64,000 nucleotides of DNA, taken from positions 284,683 through 348,682 of the forward strand of contig JAWZYV010000158.1 of NCBI GenBank assembly GCA_038373885.1. Reading direction: 5' to 3'. The DNA is from Cheiracanthium punctorium (lineage: Eukaryota; Arthropoda; Arachnida; Araneae; Cheiracanthiidae). Positions within the stretch are counted from its first letter, which is position 1; each line of letters opens with the position of its first letter. This document shows, piece after piece, positions 1-11,693 of the stretch. The notes below the pieces were generated by a model, which saw only the letters and a program-made list of their open reading frames with translations, did not search any database and was not told where the DNA came from. Both the position numbers and the translations under genes were made by a program.

Positions 1-17
1 AATAAGTCCTGTGATTA

Positions 18-288
18 TGTTAAAGTTTCACATTTGCGCAACAGCCCTTACGCCTGCGCTGCCCAATCGCGCCTTCGCGACCATGACCTCTGGGGTGCGG
101 AAGCATATGCCTCGGCCAGGTGGTCAGCCTGACGCGAAGCCCCTAGTTGCTTAACTCTCAAGCAAGGTTGGTCCGCATTTTATCGACCCACCCAATGGAT
201 GAAATGCTGAGTCAGCCTTGCTCAGCCCTGGAACCCCAGACCTGTGGCATGGCAACGCAATGCGCTACCATTAAGCCACCAGGCTTCT
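18..288 (-). mobile_element. tRNA-derived SINE
   Basis: Read on the minus strand, the unit starts at 288 with a tRNA-like head. It has an A-box-like TGGCTTAATGGTA followed by a B-box-like GGGGTTCCAGGGC, the internal RNA polymerase III promoter layout of tRNA-derived SINEs. The body contains the stretch CCATTGGGTGGGTCGATAA. It is flanked by imperfect 16-bp direct repeats at 2-17 (ATAAGTCCTGTGATTA) and 289-304 (ATAAGTTCTTTGATTA), 14 of 16 matching, as expected for LINE-mediated retroposition. There is no coding capacity. The left (3') limit is set by the repeat and is less certain than the right. Confidence 0.72.
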
Positions 289-304
289 ATAAGTTCTTTG
301 ATTA

Positions 305-1206
305 CCTCCAAAAGGAACTTTTTAAGAAATCTTTTATTTTCCTTTCTTTTCTGTGAAGAAATGGAATCATACATTGCACTAACACCAACCTCTGTGCCGT
401 AGTTGTTAGTGCAATATCTAGTTATAAGGAGCTGTTTTTTTTTTTTTTTTTAAGTGTGCCTATAAGCGAGTTGTATTGTGTTAAAGCAGAAAAGAACATC
501 GAAAGAAATGTAAGAATATGGTGTATCACAGAAAATAAATATTGTTAATGCATATACATTAAATAGTTTACTTTTTTTATTTTATTATCAATGCTGGCTA
601 CATCTGAAACTTTCTTGAAAAAAAAAATTCCCACAATTTCTGATAGCAGTACCGCTTCTTTCTTCCAGGTTTGGCAGTATGGAGCACATTTCGAGGGAAG
701 GGGGGGGGTGTCAAAAGTTTTGTTATGTCATTGCTAACCATTAGTTTAATGGAAGGGACTTGACTATTTGTTTATCAAGTTAGACTACGGAAAAATGTAT
801 AAGACAGTCGAAAATTTTGCGCCCTCTCCCCTGTAGTATATCCCGACTTACGTCCCTATTCGAATTATAGGCATTTTGACAAGGAAAAAGGGTTGCGTAG
901 CTACAATTTATGAATTTCATACAACATAAGTGCGCCCTTCAAAAATCCAAGGTCTGCGTCTTTTTTAAGTATGGTAGTCGGACCCGGAACAGGACCATAA
1001 AATTCGCTAACACCAGCGGGACATAGGCTTGCAGTCAAAAAGAGCAATGGCGAGTCCAGGAGAGGGGCTGGGAGCTTCAAGACCCTCCAAAAGACTGCTT
1101 TATCGTAACCGTTTGTTTTACAGTACAACTAATTAGATCAGTTTAATTATTTATTTTTTTTTTCTTCTGATTATTATTATTAAATTAACTTCTTCCAAAA
1201 AGAGTA
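305..1206. other. Upstream flank without recognised gene
   Basis: AT-rich sequence with an 18-T run near 437 and G/C homopolymers near 700. The short open frames here have no recognisable motif. I see no gene in it. Confidence 0.6.
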
Positions 1207-1214
1207 ATCTGTAT

Positions 1215-1833
1215 TAGAGATGAGACGGGCTCAGCCCGAGCCCGAAAGCCCGAACCCGAGCCCGGGCCCGAACCGGGCTCGGGCTCTATTTTGTCCAATT
1301 GCATTCGGGCTCGGGCGGCTCGGGGTCGTGAAAAATTTTTCATTTATTGAACATATTCCTTGAAACAGATTTTAAAAAGTGATTCATGAGGAAAATAAAA
1401 GTACTTCTAAAAAAAAAAAAAATTAGCGGCACGGCACCTAGAAGGTGCGTGAAGCTCTTTTAGTATTTCATAACGGCGGCTTAAATTGCTTAGTTAGTGT
1501 AAACGTTACAGTGACTAACCGATCTGATGACTAACTAAACGTGTAAACGGTTTAGTTAGTCATCAGATCGGACATTATTTGATAAACATGGATATGAAGA
1601 ATTAGAAAGAGCATTGAGAGTTTGCAACTATATTTGTCATTAATTTGCACAAACAGCAAAATTTATTGTATTCTATCAATGAAGTAATTTTTTTTTTTTT
1701 TTTACCTTTAGCTGAAATTTCGGGCTCGGGCGGGCTCGGGCTCCGACTTAAATAATATTGCTCGGGCTCGGGCGGGCTCGGATTAAAAGTTCTCGGGCCC
1801 GGGCTTCAAAAAATGAGCCCGAACTCATCTCTA
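1215..1833. mobile_element. hAT-type MITE, TAGAGATG ends, GGGCTC-rich
   Basis: Non-coding element of 619 bp. It begins TAGAGATGAGACGGGC and ends GAACTCATCTCTA, so the terminal 10 bp are inverted repeats. Perfect 8-bp target-site duplications ATCTGTAT lie at 1207-1214 and 1834-1841, the hAT superfamily hallmark. Both subterminal zones are arrays of the hexamer GGGCTC/GAGCCC. A shorter relative with the same ends lies at 44695-45116. The centre carries extra sequence with a 22-bp hairpin that the other copy lacks. Confidence 0.88.
1519..1571. repeat. Perfect 22-bp inverted repeat, 9-bp loop
   Basis: Arms 1519-1540 and 1550-1571 are perfectly complementary, beginning CCGATCTGATGACTAAC. The hairpin sits inside the 1215-1833 MITE and is absent from its relative at 44695, so it probably marks a nested palindromic insertion. 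Confidence 0.8.
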
Positions 1834-1841
1834 ATCTGTAT

Positions 1842-2136
1842 CTGTCAATGCGAACGAGAGCTGGACCCACCCGGTAGGTGGGTGGCTTTGGATAGAAAAA
1901 ATATATTCTTGAAAAGAGGGTTCCAAAATGATTTCAATCAATTCCTCAGATGTTTGTAACAAAAACTATTTTGCTTTTTCATAGCGCAGGTTATTGGTGT
2001 TGTTTTTAGTATTACTCCATGTTCTTCCTTGACGTCTAATTGCTTTCTTTGCGCAATCAATGATATGATGCAAGGTCGTTTTCCTTCGAGGTTAACCGGT
2101 TTAAGCTCGATTTCAGTCACTTTAGTCTCACTTTCC
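1842..2136 (+). promoter_or_regulatory. Presumed 5' region of the MsrA-like gene
   Basis: About 295 bp between the end of the upstream MITE and the chosen start codon. The frame of exon 1 stays open upstream to an ATG at 2029, so an N-terminal extension of up to 36 residues is possible. I see no convincing TATA box or initiator. Promoter function is inferred from position only. Confidence 0.3.
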
Positions 2137-2282
2137 ATGAAAATGCCGCGGACTGAGAAAGCTTATTTCGCGCTGGCCTGCTTCTGGAAACCGGATGCGC
2201 AATTCGGTTGTTCGAAAGGAGTAGTTAGGACCAAAGTCGGTTATGCAGGGGGCATTGGACCAGAACCGAATTATCCTAGTGT
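2137..2282 (+). CDS. MsrA-like methionine sulfoxide reductase, exon 1
   Basis: First coding exon of a four-exon gene (2137-2282, 35109-35360, 53195-53324, 57582-57743) encoding 229 residues. MsrA enzymes reduce the S-epimer of methionine sulfoxide in proteins, using a nucleophilic Cys in GCFW. Here the motif reads ACFW with Cys15, followed by F-G and GYAGG (Tyr36), all placed as in the family. The donor is GTGAGT at 2283, after two bases of codon 49. That codon is completed by exon 2, giving NYPSV-GDHTE, a typical MsrA progression. ATG 2143 and ATG 2029 are alternative starts; 2143 has A at -3. The family assignment is strong. Enzymatic activity is inferred only, because other family residues are missing (see exon 2). 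Confidence 0.85.
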
Positions 2283-3041
2283 GTGAGTATAATTTTAAAT
2301 TACTAAAGCAGTTTAGAGGTTTATAGTCACTTCTTATAACCAATATATTCTAAGAATTCTTCTTTTTAGAAGACGTAGGGGGATGGGGGGGGATTCAAAT
2401 TACCCTTCTCCCATCTTCTACGGTCCTCTTTTTATTCGAATGTCAAGTTCGCATTCAGAAAACTTCAAACTCAATCATTTAAAGAACAAAGGCAATTACA
2501 ATAACAGAAAGAAGGAAACAAAATTTTGAAAAGAAACTAAACGGAAGAAATGCTATAATATATTTTCTTTCTTTCTTTTTTTAAATCTAGATACATTTTG
2601 AAGCAGAGAAAAAAATAAAAACTTCTTTTTTTTACGTGTTGTAGATTAAAATAAACTAGTATATAAATAAATTTTGAAGTAGAGAAAAAATTGAACCCTT
2701 TTTTTTGCGTTTAAATTAGATTTTGAAGATGTTGAATTTATTGTATGAAACTGAATGTTATATTTTTAAGTATATTTATAAACGGTAGAGAGGGAGAAAA
2801 AAAAAGTTTAGTCTGAATCAGAGTCGCTAACAGGGTGTGTTAATCTTATTGAAATTGAAGGAATATGTATAGTTTGGTTATTTTCTATTTCTGATATACC
2901 CATAATTATTTTATTAACCCTTTGAGGCGCAACCCTTTGCCAATGCTGAAAAAAGGGCCGCCGTTGCCATCGCTCGACTTAACTACCAGCAAAATGGCGG
3001 ACGATCGAAATGCTCATCGCATGGCTCAGATCTAGAGACCC
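2283..3041 (+). other. Start of intron 1, low-complexity AT-rich
   Basis: The stretch begins with the splice donor GTGAGT at 2283 and continues as AT-rich, partly purine-biased sequence, with a G-run near 2381. No gene or delimited transposon was recognised. Confidence 0.6.
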
Positions 3042-3092
3042 TTTTTTTGACGACAACTGGCTGTACCGCACAGCCAGCTGTCGTCAAAAAAA
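3042..3092. repeat. 23-bp hairpin, 5-base loop
   Basis: Arms 3042-3064 and 3070-3092 match at 22 of 23 positions, starting TTTTTTTGACGACA. The loop is ACCGC. The hairpin lies just 5' of the Helitron-like 3' end at 3105-3319. It may belong to that element or be a separate small palindrome. Confidence 0.75.
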
Positions 3093-3104
3093 GCGCCGAA
3101 TCAT

Positions 3105-3319
3105 CTTCTTCACCGTTCAAATGATCGCCATGAAATTCTTTATGCACGATTATTGATATTTACGATTGATTGATTATTTATATTCATTGATTACAGTTAA
3201 TATTTATGCGACATCAATTTTGCTATATCTATTTATTATGATAAATAGTAATTACAACAAACCGTAATATAAAAAAAGAATCCATTCATTCCCGTGCGAA
3301 GAACGGGGCATCCAGCTAG
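3105..3319 (+). mobile_element. Helitron-like element, 3' terminal part
   Basis: The sequence ends with a short hairpin, CCCGT at 3291-3295 pairing with ACGGG at 3303-3307. A 3' terminal CTAG follows at 3316-3319, then a T. A 3' hairpin, CTRR end and A/T target describe Helitrons. The same terminal segment occurs at 19978 (+) and, on the minus strand, at 32198. Only about 215 bp of the element is recognisable here. Its 5' end is absent. Confidence 0.7.
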
Positions 3320-6300
3320 TAATTTATCTTTTCAAACGTGTAAGAAAGCAAATATAATACCCTCCCGGTAAAGATTTAATTATGAAAACCTGCGAATTAA
3401 ATACTCATTTAATTCTTATTAAAATACTCGTTTTGTTTTGTAATTCTTACCTATTGTTAATTAAAATTACATTAATGGATATAGCTGTAATGAAATCCCG
3501 CTAACAACAATTTGGCTGTGACTTCTACCAAGAAATTCTAAAATTAAACAATATGTGATAGTAGTGATCTATGATATCAACATGAGAGTAGTATAAGCAC
3601 TGCCAGATTCAGCGAGTACACTAGAAATTTTAAAACCAACTTTTTTATATTTAACGTAAATTTAGTCGCATGATCAGAGTCTCGAGTACAGCACGTCATT
3701 TTGTTTGTTGTATGGCAGAAAAAAAAAAAAAAGCAATGTTCGTCCCTTTACCGAAAGGGGTTAGCTATTTTGTAATCTTCAGAGATCGGTTAATTTCAAT
3801 TGAGAGCCAAATTAGCGATCTCTTGTACCATACTGCCAGGGACGGGGTCAGTTTTGAGAATCATTATTATTTACCGTCATAGGCATAGCGTCCGGAAGAG
3901 AGGAGGGGAGACCGGGAGACGGGCCCCCCTCAACTTTCTTTGGAAAACAAAGTAGTTTAAAAATTGCTATTTTTGATCTTTAAATATATTTTGTATCTCC
4001 TACTCCCCAAAATATTGGTCAGTTTTAGTAAGTTACATCGAAGGAATGACTAAGCAAAACTTTCTTCAAGAAAATTCGATGAAAGTGAGCAGTGATTTAT
4101 TATCAACAATTCTGATTGTTCTCTGACATTGTAAAATTTTTTTCAAGTTTATCTTTGCTGCCTTAGATAAAAGTAGCTAGAATGGAAATTCTCAGCTTTA
4201 AATTGAAGTGAAAAACATGAAAACTTTTAAAAACGTTTAGATTTTTAATAAAGAACGTATCCAGTAGGAAATAATTAATTCATCCCCCACTTTAGCTCAG
4301 AGTTCTAGCGGCTGTTGCCGCAGACATTGAGGATTGTGACTTAATCACAATTAATGGGACTCTGAGCTTAGGAGAAAGGAGGATAAATTGATTATTAATA
4401 GAGATTTCCTTTATTTTTTAGATCAAAATCAGCTTGTTTGGGGTAACAATGAGCTATTGATAATTTAGTCTTAAAAGCAATTATATATACTGCATATACA
4501 GGAAAAATGTCCCATGCAAATTTACAAAATATTTTCATATCTTTTCTGTGTTCAAGCATTTGAACATATACCGAAAACAATGATAATTTCAGATACTTTC
4601 ATACAGATACAATATTTAAAGGCCAAAAGTAAGTGTCGTGCATAAAGTCCTTCAAAAATTCTATCAGGGAGACATTTTACAATTTTAATAGCATTTTCTT
4701 CCTTTAAAAATTAACTGGATTTCACCCTATTTATGGCACACTATACACTATTTATCAAAACTTTTATTCGAATTTTGTTAATCATGTTTACAATTTTGGA
4801 CACACTTAAACGATTTTTATATTTACTATGCAATTATTCAATATTTTTTCTTTCTGACTTTCTTGAAACATAATTGTAAGAGGTTGAGAAAGCAGAAAAT
4901 GTAACGAATGTATTGTAATAATTTTCTCAGTCGAAAGCATTTTTGCTTAACAGCTCGTTGATTTCTTCAGCGAATTACTTGAAGCAGAAAATCTTTTCAC
5001 ACTTTTGAAGAATTCTTTTAAGATTTTAGAAACCACTGGCATATGGTGAGTTACAAGGGTTGGCTATCTCACCCTAAAAATAAAACGGAACCAATCGAAA
5101 TTGTAATTTTTTCGCTGATTTCGCTTATTTTTGAACTAGAAGATAAAGCCCGTTGTGGACATAATTACAACGGGAGCTACAAAAAACATTCGACAAAAAT
5201 ATGTCTACACTCAATATACTTTGTTAACTTAAATAACTTCATATTCAATTTTTATTATCTACCGAAATCGGAATCGCACTTTCTTCTAAAAACATGCGAA
5301 AACTTTTCGCATTCGAAACATTTCGTATCGCTGGGGACATCCCCTCTTATATCAATGCAGAGTAAATAATTTTATTTGTAAAAAAATTTTAAACTGGGTA
5401 ATATAGAAAAACTATTTTAAACGAATTGGAATCGTAATTTTCCCTTCAAAGCCTGATAACCATGACTTTATTATGACGTTATTACTCATCGCGACACCTA
5501 ATTTTGTCACAGATGAATAACTTTTCTTATTCTCGCAAATAAAATAGAGCTGAAAATAGCTAAAAATCGCTTGAAAATTAGGGAACCGGTGGATTTTCAG
5601 ATTTTTAAAGAAACGCAGATTATTTTCGTTATTTTTCTACATGATTATGGAATATTTCAAGCGGATCGTACAAACGGTGTAGATTTTATTACGTTTTTTG
5701 TGCTTAACTTTTTTATTTTTTATTTTTTTTTTTTTGGGGGGGGGGTAATGGTGGTAAAATTTTTTATCTTGGAGTGGTTGAACCGCACTCGTTCCAGAGT
5801 TAGGGGTCAACGTAACTTTAGTAGGATGACTGAAGTCTCAAATCCGGAATGTTGGACAAATACTTTTATGAAAATTGATATTTGTGGGTCTTCGCGGCTA
5901 AAGCTTAGCTTTCCCAGAGGGTACTTGACTGCTCAGTGCCTGATTATCAGATAAAAAAAAATAAACAATAATTTTTCACAATTTTCTAATTAAATTTTAA
6001 TTTGTTGCATAATACTTTCTTTGATACATATTGTCGCCATGTGTCTACATTCTTTTGACTTAGGAAAGATAATTTGTCTCTCTGGTCATTTAGCGACGTA
6101 ATGCTTTGCAGGATTGAATGAAAATCTTCGTAGATCAAACGTTAACAAAAAGAAATAACCACATGTGCTTTAACCTGTTCGCATCCTTCATCTCAAAATT
6201 GCGAAGGTAGAGATTTTCTTTTTGCGATCATCGTTACTTCTCTATCCCTGCATGGGTCTTTGAGTGTCTCATTCTGGCCTAATATATGTGCTTGTAAATT

Positions 6301-8370
6301 GAATTAATTTGATATACATTTAATTCGAATAATGTGCGACGTTAAATGTACTAATGAAATAAAATCCATTACTGGATGCAAATAAAATAATTAAATACTA
6401 GCTAACAAGCGGCCAGCTTCGTCGCCCCATACCTTACTGTTCTTTATACTCAGTGCAGTGTTGACTAAATTTCTGGACTCATTTCAATGAAAATCGTGTT
6501 ACTTTGCTTTAATCAACGACTTCTTATCCTATTATATCTCGTTGGTTTTAACAGCATGTGTCATTAAATTTATTTAGGTTAGGGTTGCTACATATTTTGG
6601 ACGTCATCATAAAAGCCGATGTTGAAACAGCAAATGTCTAAAATGTGCTTTAGCCCAAAGCATGGTGACATTTTGTAGATACGAGATTAATGCGCCAAAT
6701 TTTGTAAATTTGATGTTTTAAAGATGCAAAAAAGTGCGAAAGATCTTGGATTTTTTATACCCATTAGCGTTATTTTGTAATCTAGCTACTGCGTGACATA
6801 TGCTTGCTCCATTTGGCGTCATTGAACTGTTAATATGGATTTTCGTATGTGCGTTATTGTTATTCTTGTTATTGCACTCATGTTTACATCTAGCTGTTGC
6901 CGTTCGCTGCTTGGAAATATCGTCGATTTTGGTACCGCATACGTTAGCGTATTATATAAGTAGATAGATGTAAACCGTAGAGCCCTAGCCCAGCGTTAGA
7001 CCAGTAATAAACACATGGAACGAAATACAAGACTATCTCAATATATATGCAGCAGATGTTCATATTGAATCTATGGGGCCAAAGTTCTCTTAGCATTCAA
7101 AGAAGTTTTAGGAATGCCTACATATTTTTCAGAACTTTTTCTACCTCTTGGTTGAAATCTAAATTCCGAAACAGTATGCTTGGGTAAGGGTGTATTTAGC
7201 TCTAAATGTTACGTTGGGTATTGTACGTAACCTTAGAATATCAAATGTAGGAGGCCGGAAAAAAACGCACCCGGAAAAATTTTAACCTGGAAAAAAAAGC
7301 GCACATTATTTAAAACGTAATTTTTTTAGGGGACTCCCCCCCTCCCTCCATCCCCTCCTAGCTTTTATTATAGTGACATTTTTTTGTAGTATAGTGAATG
7401 TATTTCTTTTTGTCATGGTTTTAACACTGAAATGTTTGACGAGTCCCCATAAAGTACTTAAAAGGGCAAGGACATTGAAAGAAAAGACCCGTACTTGGAA
7501 GCATCATTAGTCACAGAAAAGAAGTCTCTTGTTCCTTTTTAATGATGAATGTGACCAGGTCAATCAAACATGGTTCTTTGAAATTTCCGACTTTGCGTTG
7601 GTAATTTTTTGAAAAATTACAAACGCAAAGCGCCCCTCCCCCCAGTGGAGCATTCAAAGACCTGGGAACTTCAATGACCAGTGGTGCTTTCCAGGATTTT
7701 CTAGTCACAAAGAGGAATCCTCTCCGTTGTGCCTTTTCAATGATGGTGCGGCGAACAGATTAAACATGCGTTTGATTCTGAGATATAAATCTGCAATTGC
7801 ATTTAAACTGTTGACCGTAATCACACACCCACGGTAAGAATATAAGCAGGAAAACATTTAGGGTTGGCAGTAGGGGGAAGGGGAGTACATAGGAATCAAT
7901 GTAATTTTGTTGAACTCTTGCTTAGAATTACTTGGCCAAATAAGCGGCACTTAACAATAGAATCCAATTAACACACAAATTAAGTCTAAATTTTAAAATG
8001 CAAAATAGAACTGTTTAAAAATTGTGGTGGAAAATCTTCCAGCAAAATTAGAACACTTGGAAGCCATGCAATCAGCGTTTTCCATCCCCATCCCTAACAA
8101 GTTTGAATGTACATTAAAATTAAATAAAATTAGTGATTGGCAATCCAGATGGAACCAATCAGAAAAAGGAAGATTTACGTACAATTACTTTAAAATAGTA
8201 TCCGAAGATTTATTACTCGAACATAGAAATCTCTATACATCTTTTTACAAATCATGGCCCCTTTCCATCATATCTTTATAAAATTTAATAAATCACCAAT
8301 AGCTAATTGTATCTTCAATAATTTTGAAAATTTAGTCCAATACTTTACAATATGCCCATTAACTAACACA
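3320..8370 (+). other. Intron 1 sequence without recognised features
   Basis: About 5 kb of AT-rich intron. The longer open frames (5043-5369 and 5571-5954) have homopolymer-rich, low-complexity products and no family motif. I treat them as chance. A G-run lies near 5736. Sequence around 7500-7720 resembles 42.0-42.3 kb loosely. No gene is supported. Confidence 0.55.
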
Positions 8371-8372
8371 TA

Positions 8373-8552
8373 CAGTAAAAGCTCGATACAACGATACTGA
8401 AGGGACTCAATGAATTTATCGTTCGCGAGGGATGTATCGTTATACCAAGAAAAAATTATACCATATGGAAATTCCGCGGAATCGCAAAATTTTATCGTTA
8501 TACAGGTATTATTTATCGTTGTATCGAATATCGTTATAGCGAGGTTTTACTG
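8373..8552. mobile_element. Tc1/mariner (pogo-type) MITE
   Basis: A 180-bp element with terminal inverted repeats: CAGTAAAAGCTCGATACAAC on the left and, read inward from the right, CAGTAAAACCTCGCTATAAC. TA dinucleotides flank it at 8371-8372 and 8553-8554. The CAGTAAAACCTCG end type and TA duplication fit pogo/Tigger-like MITEs. Non-coding. Confidence 0.8.
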
Positions 8553-8927
8553 TACCATATTAAGATGCCCCTTTCTCAAAATGACGGAACGTGGACAAAA
8601 TATACAAAGTGTCTCAAAACGTTAGGAACAGGCTTTAATTCTTTATCTATTAGCGATAATTGGAGAATGTAAATTCAGAAAATGTTCAGAATAAGGTCAG
8701 AAATAAGACTCCGTTAAGAAAAGAATCCTCTCGTTAATTTTCCAAAAAAGTTGCATTTAAATTTATATATAACCCCCCATACAAAAATATTCTCAATTCA
8801 TAAAATCTGCCCATACACTAAAGATATGATGCGCAAAATTTGAAAGTTATATTTTTAAAAATGTCAGATATGAAGATTAAAATTATGCTGACTTAAAAGA
8901 CTTTTCAATGTTTCTCGAAGGGGAAAA

Positions 8928-9250
8928 ATATAGTTTAAAAAACCAAAAAACACGCTTTAAATTGAGCTAAATAAAAAGGGAAAAATAATTCTTAATATAG
9001 AAATAAATTAATGAACGAAAAATAGTATTATTGTGAAAAAAGCGTGGGGCGCTTTGTGCTATATTTTTTGTATCATTTTTGTACTAATCGTACCGATCGA
9101 ATATTCTCAAGAACTGATATATGGAGCACCCCACGCTTTTTTCACAATAATACTAATTTTCGTTCATTAATTTATTTCTATATTAAGAATTATTTTTCCC
9201 TTTTCATTTAGTTCAATTTAAAGCGTGTTTTTTGGTTTTTTAAACTATAT
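8928..9250. mobile_element. Foldback element, arms of about 123 bp
   Basis: Long inverted repeat: left arm about 8928-9050, right arm about 9127-9250, spacer about 76 bp. The inner arm ends read AAAGCGTGGGG and CCCCACGCTTT. The arms are close to identical over most of their length, with a few small differences near the outer ends. Non-coding. It could be a foldback MITE or a recent inverted duplication; no clear target duplication was seen. Confidence 0.8.
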
Positions 9251-9422
9251 GTTTTTATTTTTCCCTCTTTAGTTCGATTTGCCATAAAAGCATGTTTTTT
9301 TAGTTTTTTTTAACTGTATGTATTTAAAGTTTATTTTTAATTTTCGATATCTCTCATAAGACACTAAGGAACAACTAAGTTGGAAAGTACAAACTGTGAG
9401 ATAATTTATTTTCACTGTGAAT

Positions 9423-9580
9423 CAGTGGCGTTGCCAGGATTTTATTTCGGGGTGTGCTGGGTATCAAATTTAAAGCTAAAGTTCAATTGTAAGCTAAATA
9501 TCAAATTTTAAGCTAAGTAAAGGGTCCCATTTCGGGGAGGGAGCAGCCCCCTGAGCCCCCCCCCTCTTGCTACTCCTCTG
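9423..9580. mobile_element. hAT-type MITE, CAGTGGCG family (family B)
   Basis: Begins CAGTGGCGTTGCCAGGATTT and ends TGCTACTCCTCTG, a degenerate inverted repeat of CAGAGGCGTAGCCA. The core has GGTATCAAATTTAAAGC and TAAGCTAAGTAAAG blocks shared with copies at 14446, 16228 and 17487. Flanks CTGTGAAT and CTGTGCGC share five bases, so the target duplication is eroded. Confidence 0.65.
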
Positions 9581-9757
9581 CTGTGCGCCAAAGTATTAAT
9601 CAATCTGCAGTTAAATGCTACCTTCCTCACTAAAAAGGAAAAATAGGTCTCTAATCAACAAATAAAAGCTTGTTAAAAAGAATGGCCTTAACATGTTCTT
9701 GTACTCAACTCTTCCATAGTGTGATGGATCACGATATTTTGTAAAAATAAAAATATT

Positions 9758-9828
9758 GCCGTGCCCAGAATTCGAACGTGGGTTATTGCGGCCACAACGC
9801 AATGTACTAACCACTATATGATCACCGC
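9758..9828 (-). pseudogene. tRNA-His-like sequence (GTG anticodon)
   Basis: On the minus strand from 9828 it reads GCGGTGATCATATAGTGG..., closely following a eukaryotic tRNA-His. It has a D-arm with TAGTGGTTAGTA, a perfect 5-bp anticodon stem around TTGTGGC (anticodon GTG), a T-loop GTTCGAAT, and a 3' GCACGGC. The acceptor stem has a G:G mismatch and the T-stem one mispair. A functional gene is therefore unlikely. It is either a tRNA pseudogene or the head of a tRNA-His-derived SINE. The 5' end coincides with a 44-bp tandem duplication. Confidence 0.65.
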
Positions 9829-9914
9829 CACAGTAAAAAACGGTTTTCTTAAGATCGTAATCTTTGGAAGGCCACAGTAAAAAACGGTTTTCTTAAGATC
9901 GTAATCTTTGGAAG
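9827..9914. repeat. Perfect 44-bp tandem duplication
   Basis: Two identical copies beginning GCCACAGTAAAAAACGG, at 9827-9870 and 9871-9914. Perfect identity suggests a recent slippage or repair event. Confidence 0.9.
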
Positions 9915-9975
9915 TGTTCTACTTTCAATCAGGATAACAAATGAGGAAATTATTTAATCCTCGCGATCCTGATCA

Positions 9976-10311
9976 GGATAATGAGATAAACTTATAAAAT
10001 TATTGTATTGTCACCGGTTCTTCATAAATGTACGAAGTTTAAATTAAATCCGACCGTTTAAAGTGTACCAAATTTGAGTTCAAATGAGTCGGTTACAAAC
10101 ATACATACAGGTGAAGCTAATAAATAAAAGCGTGTTAAAATCGGGATAATGGGATAAACTTATCAAATTATTTTATTGTCATCGATCCTTGATATATCTA
10201 TAAAGTTTAAATTAAATCTGGCCGTTTAAAGTGGGTCAAAATCGAGTTCAAAGGAATCGGTTACAAACATACATACAGGTGAAGCTAATAAAAGCGTGTT
10301 AAAAATCACAT
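9976..10311. repeat. Two tandem units of about 168 bp
   Basis: GGATAATGAGATAAACTTAT at 9976 recurs as GGATAATGGGATAAACTTAT at 10144, a 168-bp shift. Both units end with ACAAACATACATACAGGTGA, a motif like the ends of Helitron-like repeats elsewhere in this window. The units are diverged and non-coding. Confidence 0.75.
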
Positions 10312-11081
10312 CGGATATCGGATGATCGCATTTCAGTGGTCCACAGAAATTACAAAAGAAAATATATTTTTTTCCAACTCTAGCACTAAGTATTTACATT
10401 CAAATTCATATATAGCCGCCGATTATCTTTGTTTAAAGATATCCCTGAGACTATTTACGATGGAAGGCTGAAATTTTATAGCCTCATTAGTGTAGGGTGC
10501 ACATTTTACTAATTTGATTTCTTTTTTATGGGGTCGTATAGAAATTTAAAAAGGTGTGATTTTTTTAAAGTTAACGAGAGTGATTTTTTCTTAAAGTACT
10601 CTTAGTCATGGACTCCACGTGGGTGGGCCTGGGTGGACCCTTAATTGGGTCCAGTGCCCGGGCACAGCCTTATGAAATTTAATTGTTATCATTTTATACA
10701 AACTAAAAAAAAATATTTTGAATTTTTATTTTTTCATCTTGCGAAATTTTACAAGATTCTACAGCTAACTACAGCTTAAAATTTAAAATACACATTTATG
10801 ATAAACAGTTTATCATGGACTTTTAATAAAATTAGTGGTAATAGTTAATGTCATTGGGTGTGTCGTGTGAATTGTTTACGTATTAGCACAGTAAAGTTCG
10901 CTGATTTTTATCCGGTCACCCAGTCACAACACCCAGTTTATCCGGCCACAAAACCCAGTGGGAATCAATTCAAATCTTCTGTTGTCTTTCCTGTTTTAGA
11001 TTTTGTCATGGCAGATGTTAAAACAAGATTTTCAAGCTGTGAGCAAATTTGTTATCTGCTTTCACCAGTCTTGACTTTCAA
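10312..11081 (+). other. Intron 1 sequence, nothing recognised
   Basis: AT-rich intron between the 168-bp repeat and the next transposon. The open frame ending near 11097 shows no family motif. I see no gene. Confidence 0.55.
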
Positions 11082-11693
11082 CCCAGACAGCACATAAGCT
11101 TAAATCAAGCTTGAGATTTGGCTTGGCAATGCAAGGTTGGCTTAAGCTGGATTTTGACTTGCAAAGTGCGGTGATGGCGCCATCTGTGAAAGAGAATGGA
11201 CATTAATTGTCTAGCGTCCTCAAATTTGTTGAAAGTTCGTAAAAGATGTGTTTTAACGGGGATGGGTTTTTTATTACCAGTGCCATATTACCGGGAGGGC
11301 AAACGGGGCAACTGCCCAGGGCCTACAGATTTTAGGGGACAAAAATCTTACATCTTACACTTTTGTAATTTTAAAATAAAATTACAAAGGATAAAAAAAA
11401 ATTCAGAAGTTAAATAATTTTTTAATTATAAAGTATGAACAATGAAAATAATTCAAATTTACATTTGTATAAATTAATTTAAACTTATTTTTAATTCTTC
11501 AAAATGCTCTATATCGATATAGCATACCAATATATGTAGGAAAATAACTAACCACATTTGTAAAGAGAATTTTTAGCGTTAAAAAATAGCAAAAATTTTC
11601 AATTATTTGTTATTATAAGAAATATTTACAAAAATGACTAAAGTGTTTGTATTCCATACATGTTATGTTAGCAACTGCGATATAGCATTTCGA

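Noticed and set aside
5043..5369. 108-codon open frame on the plus strand
   Set aside because: No recognisable motif, no splice or codon signal and no similarity to a known family that I can see.
5571..5954. 127-codon open frame on the plus strand
   Set aside because: The product is full of Phe/Gly runs from T and G homopolymers, and no domain motif is present; likely chance in AT-rich intron.
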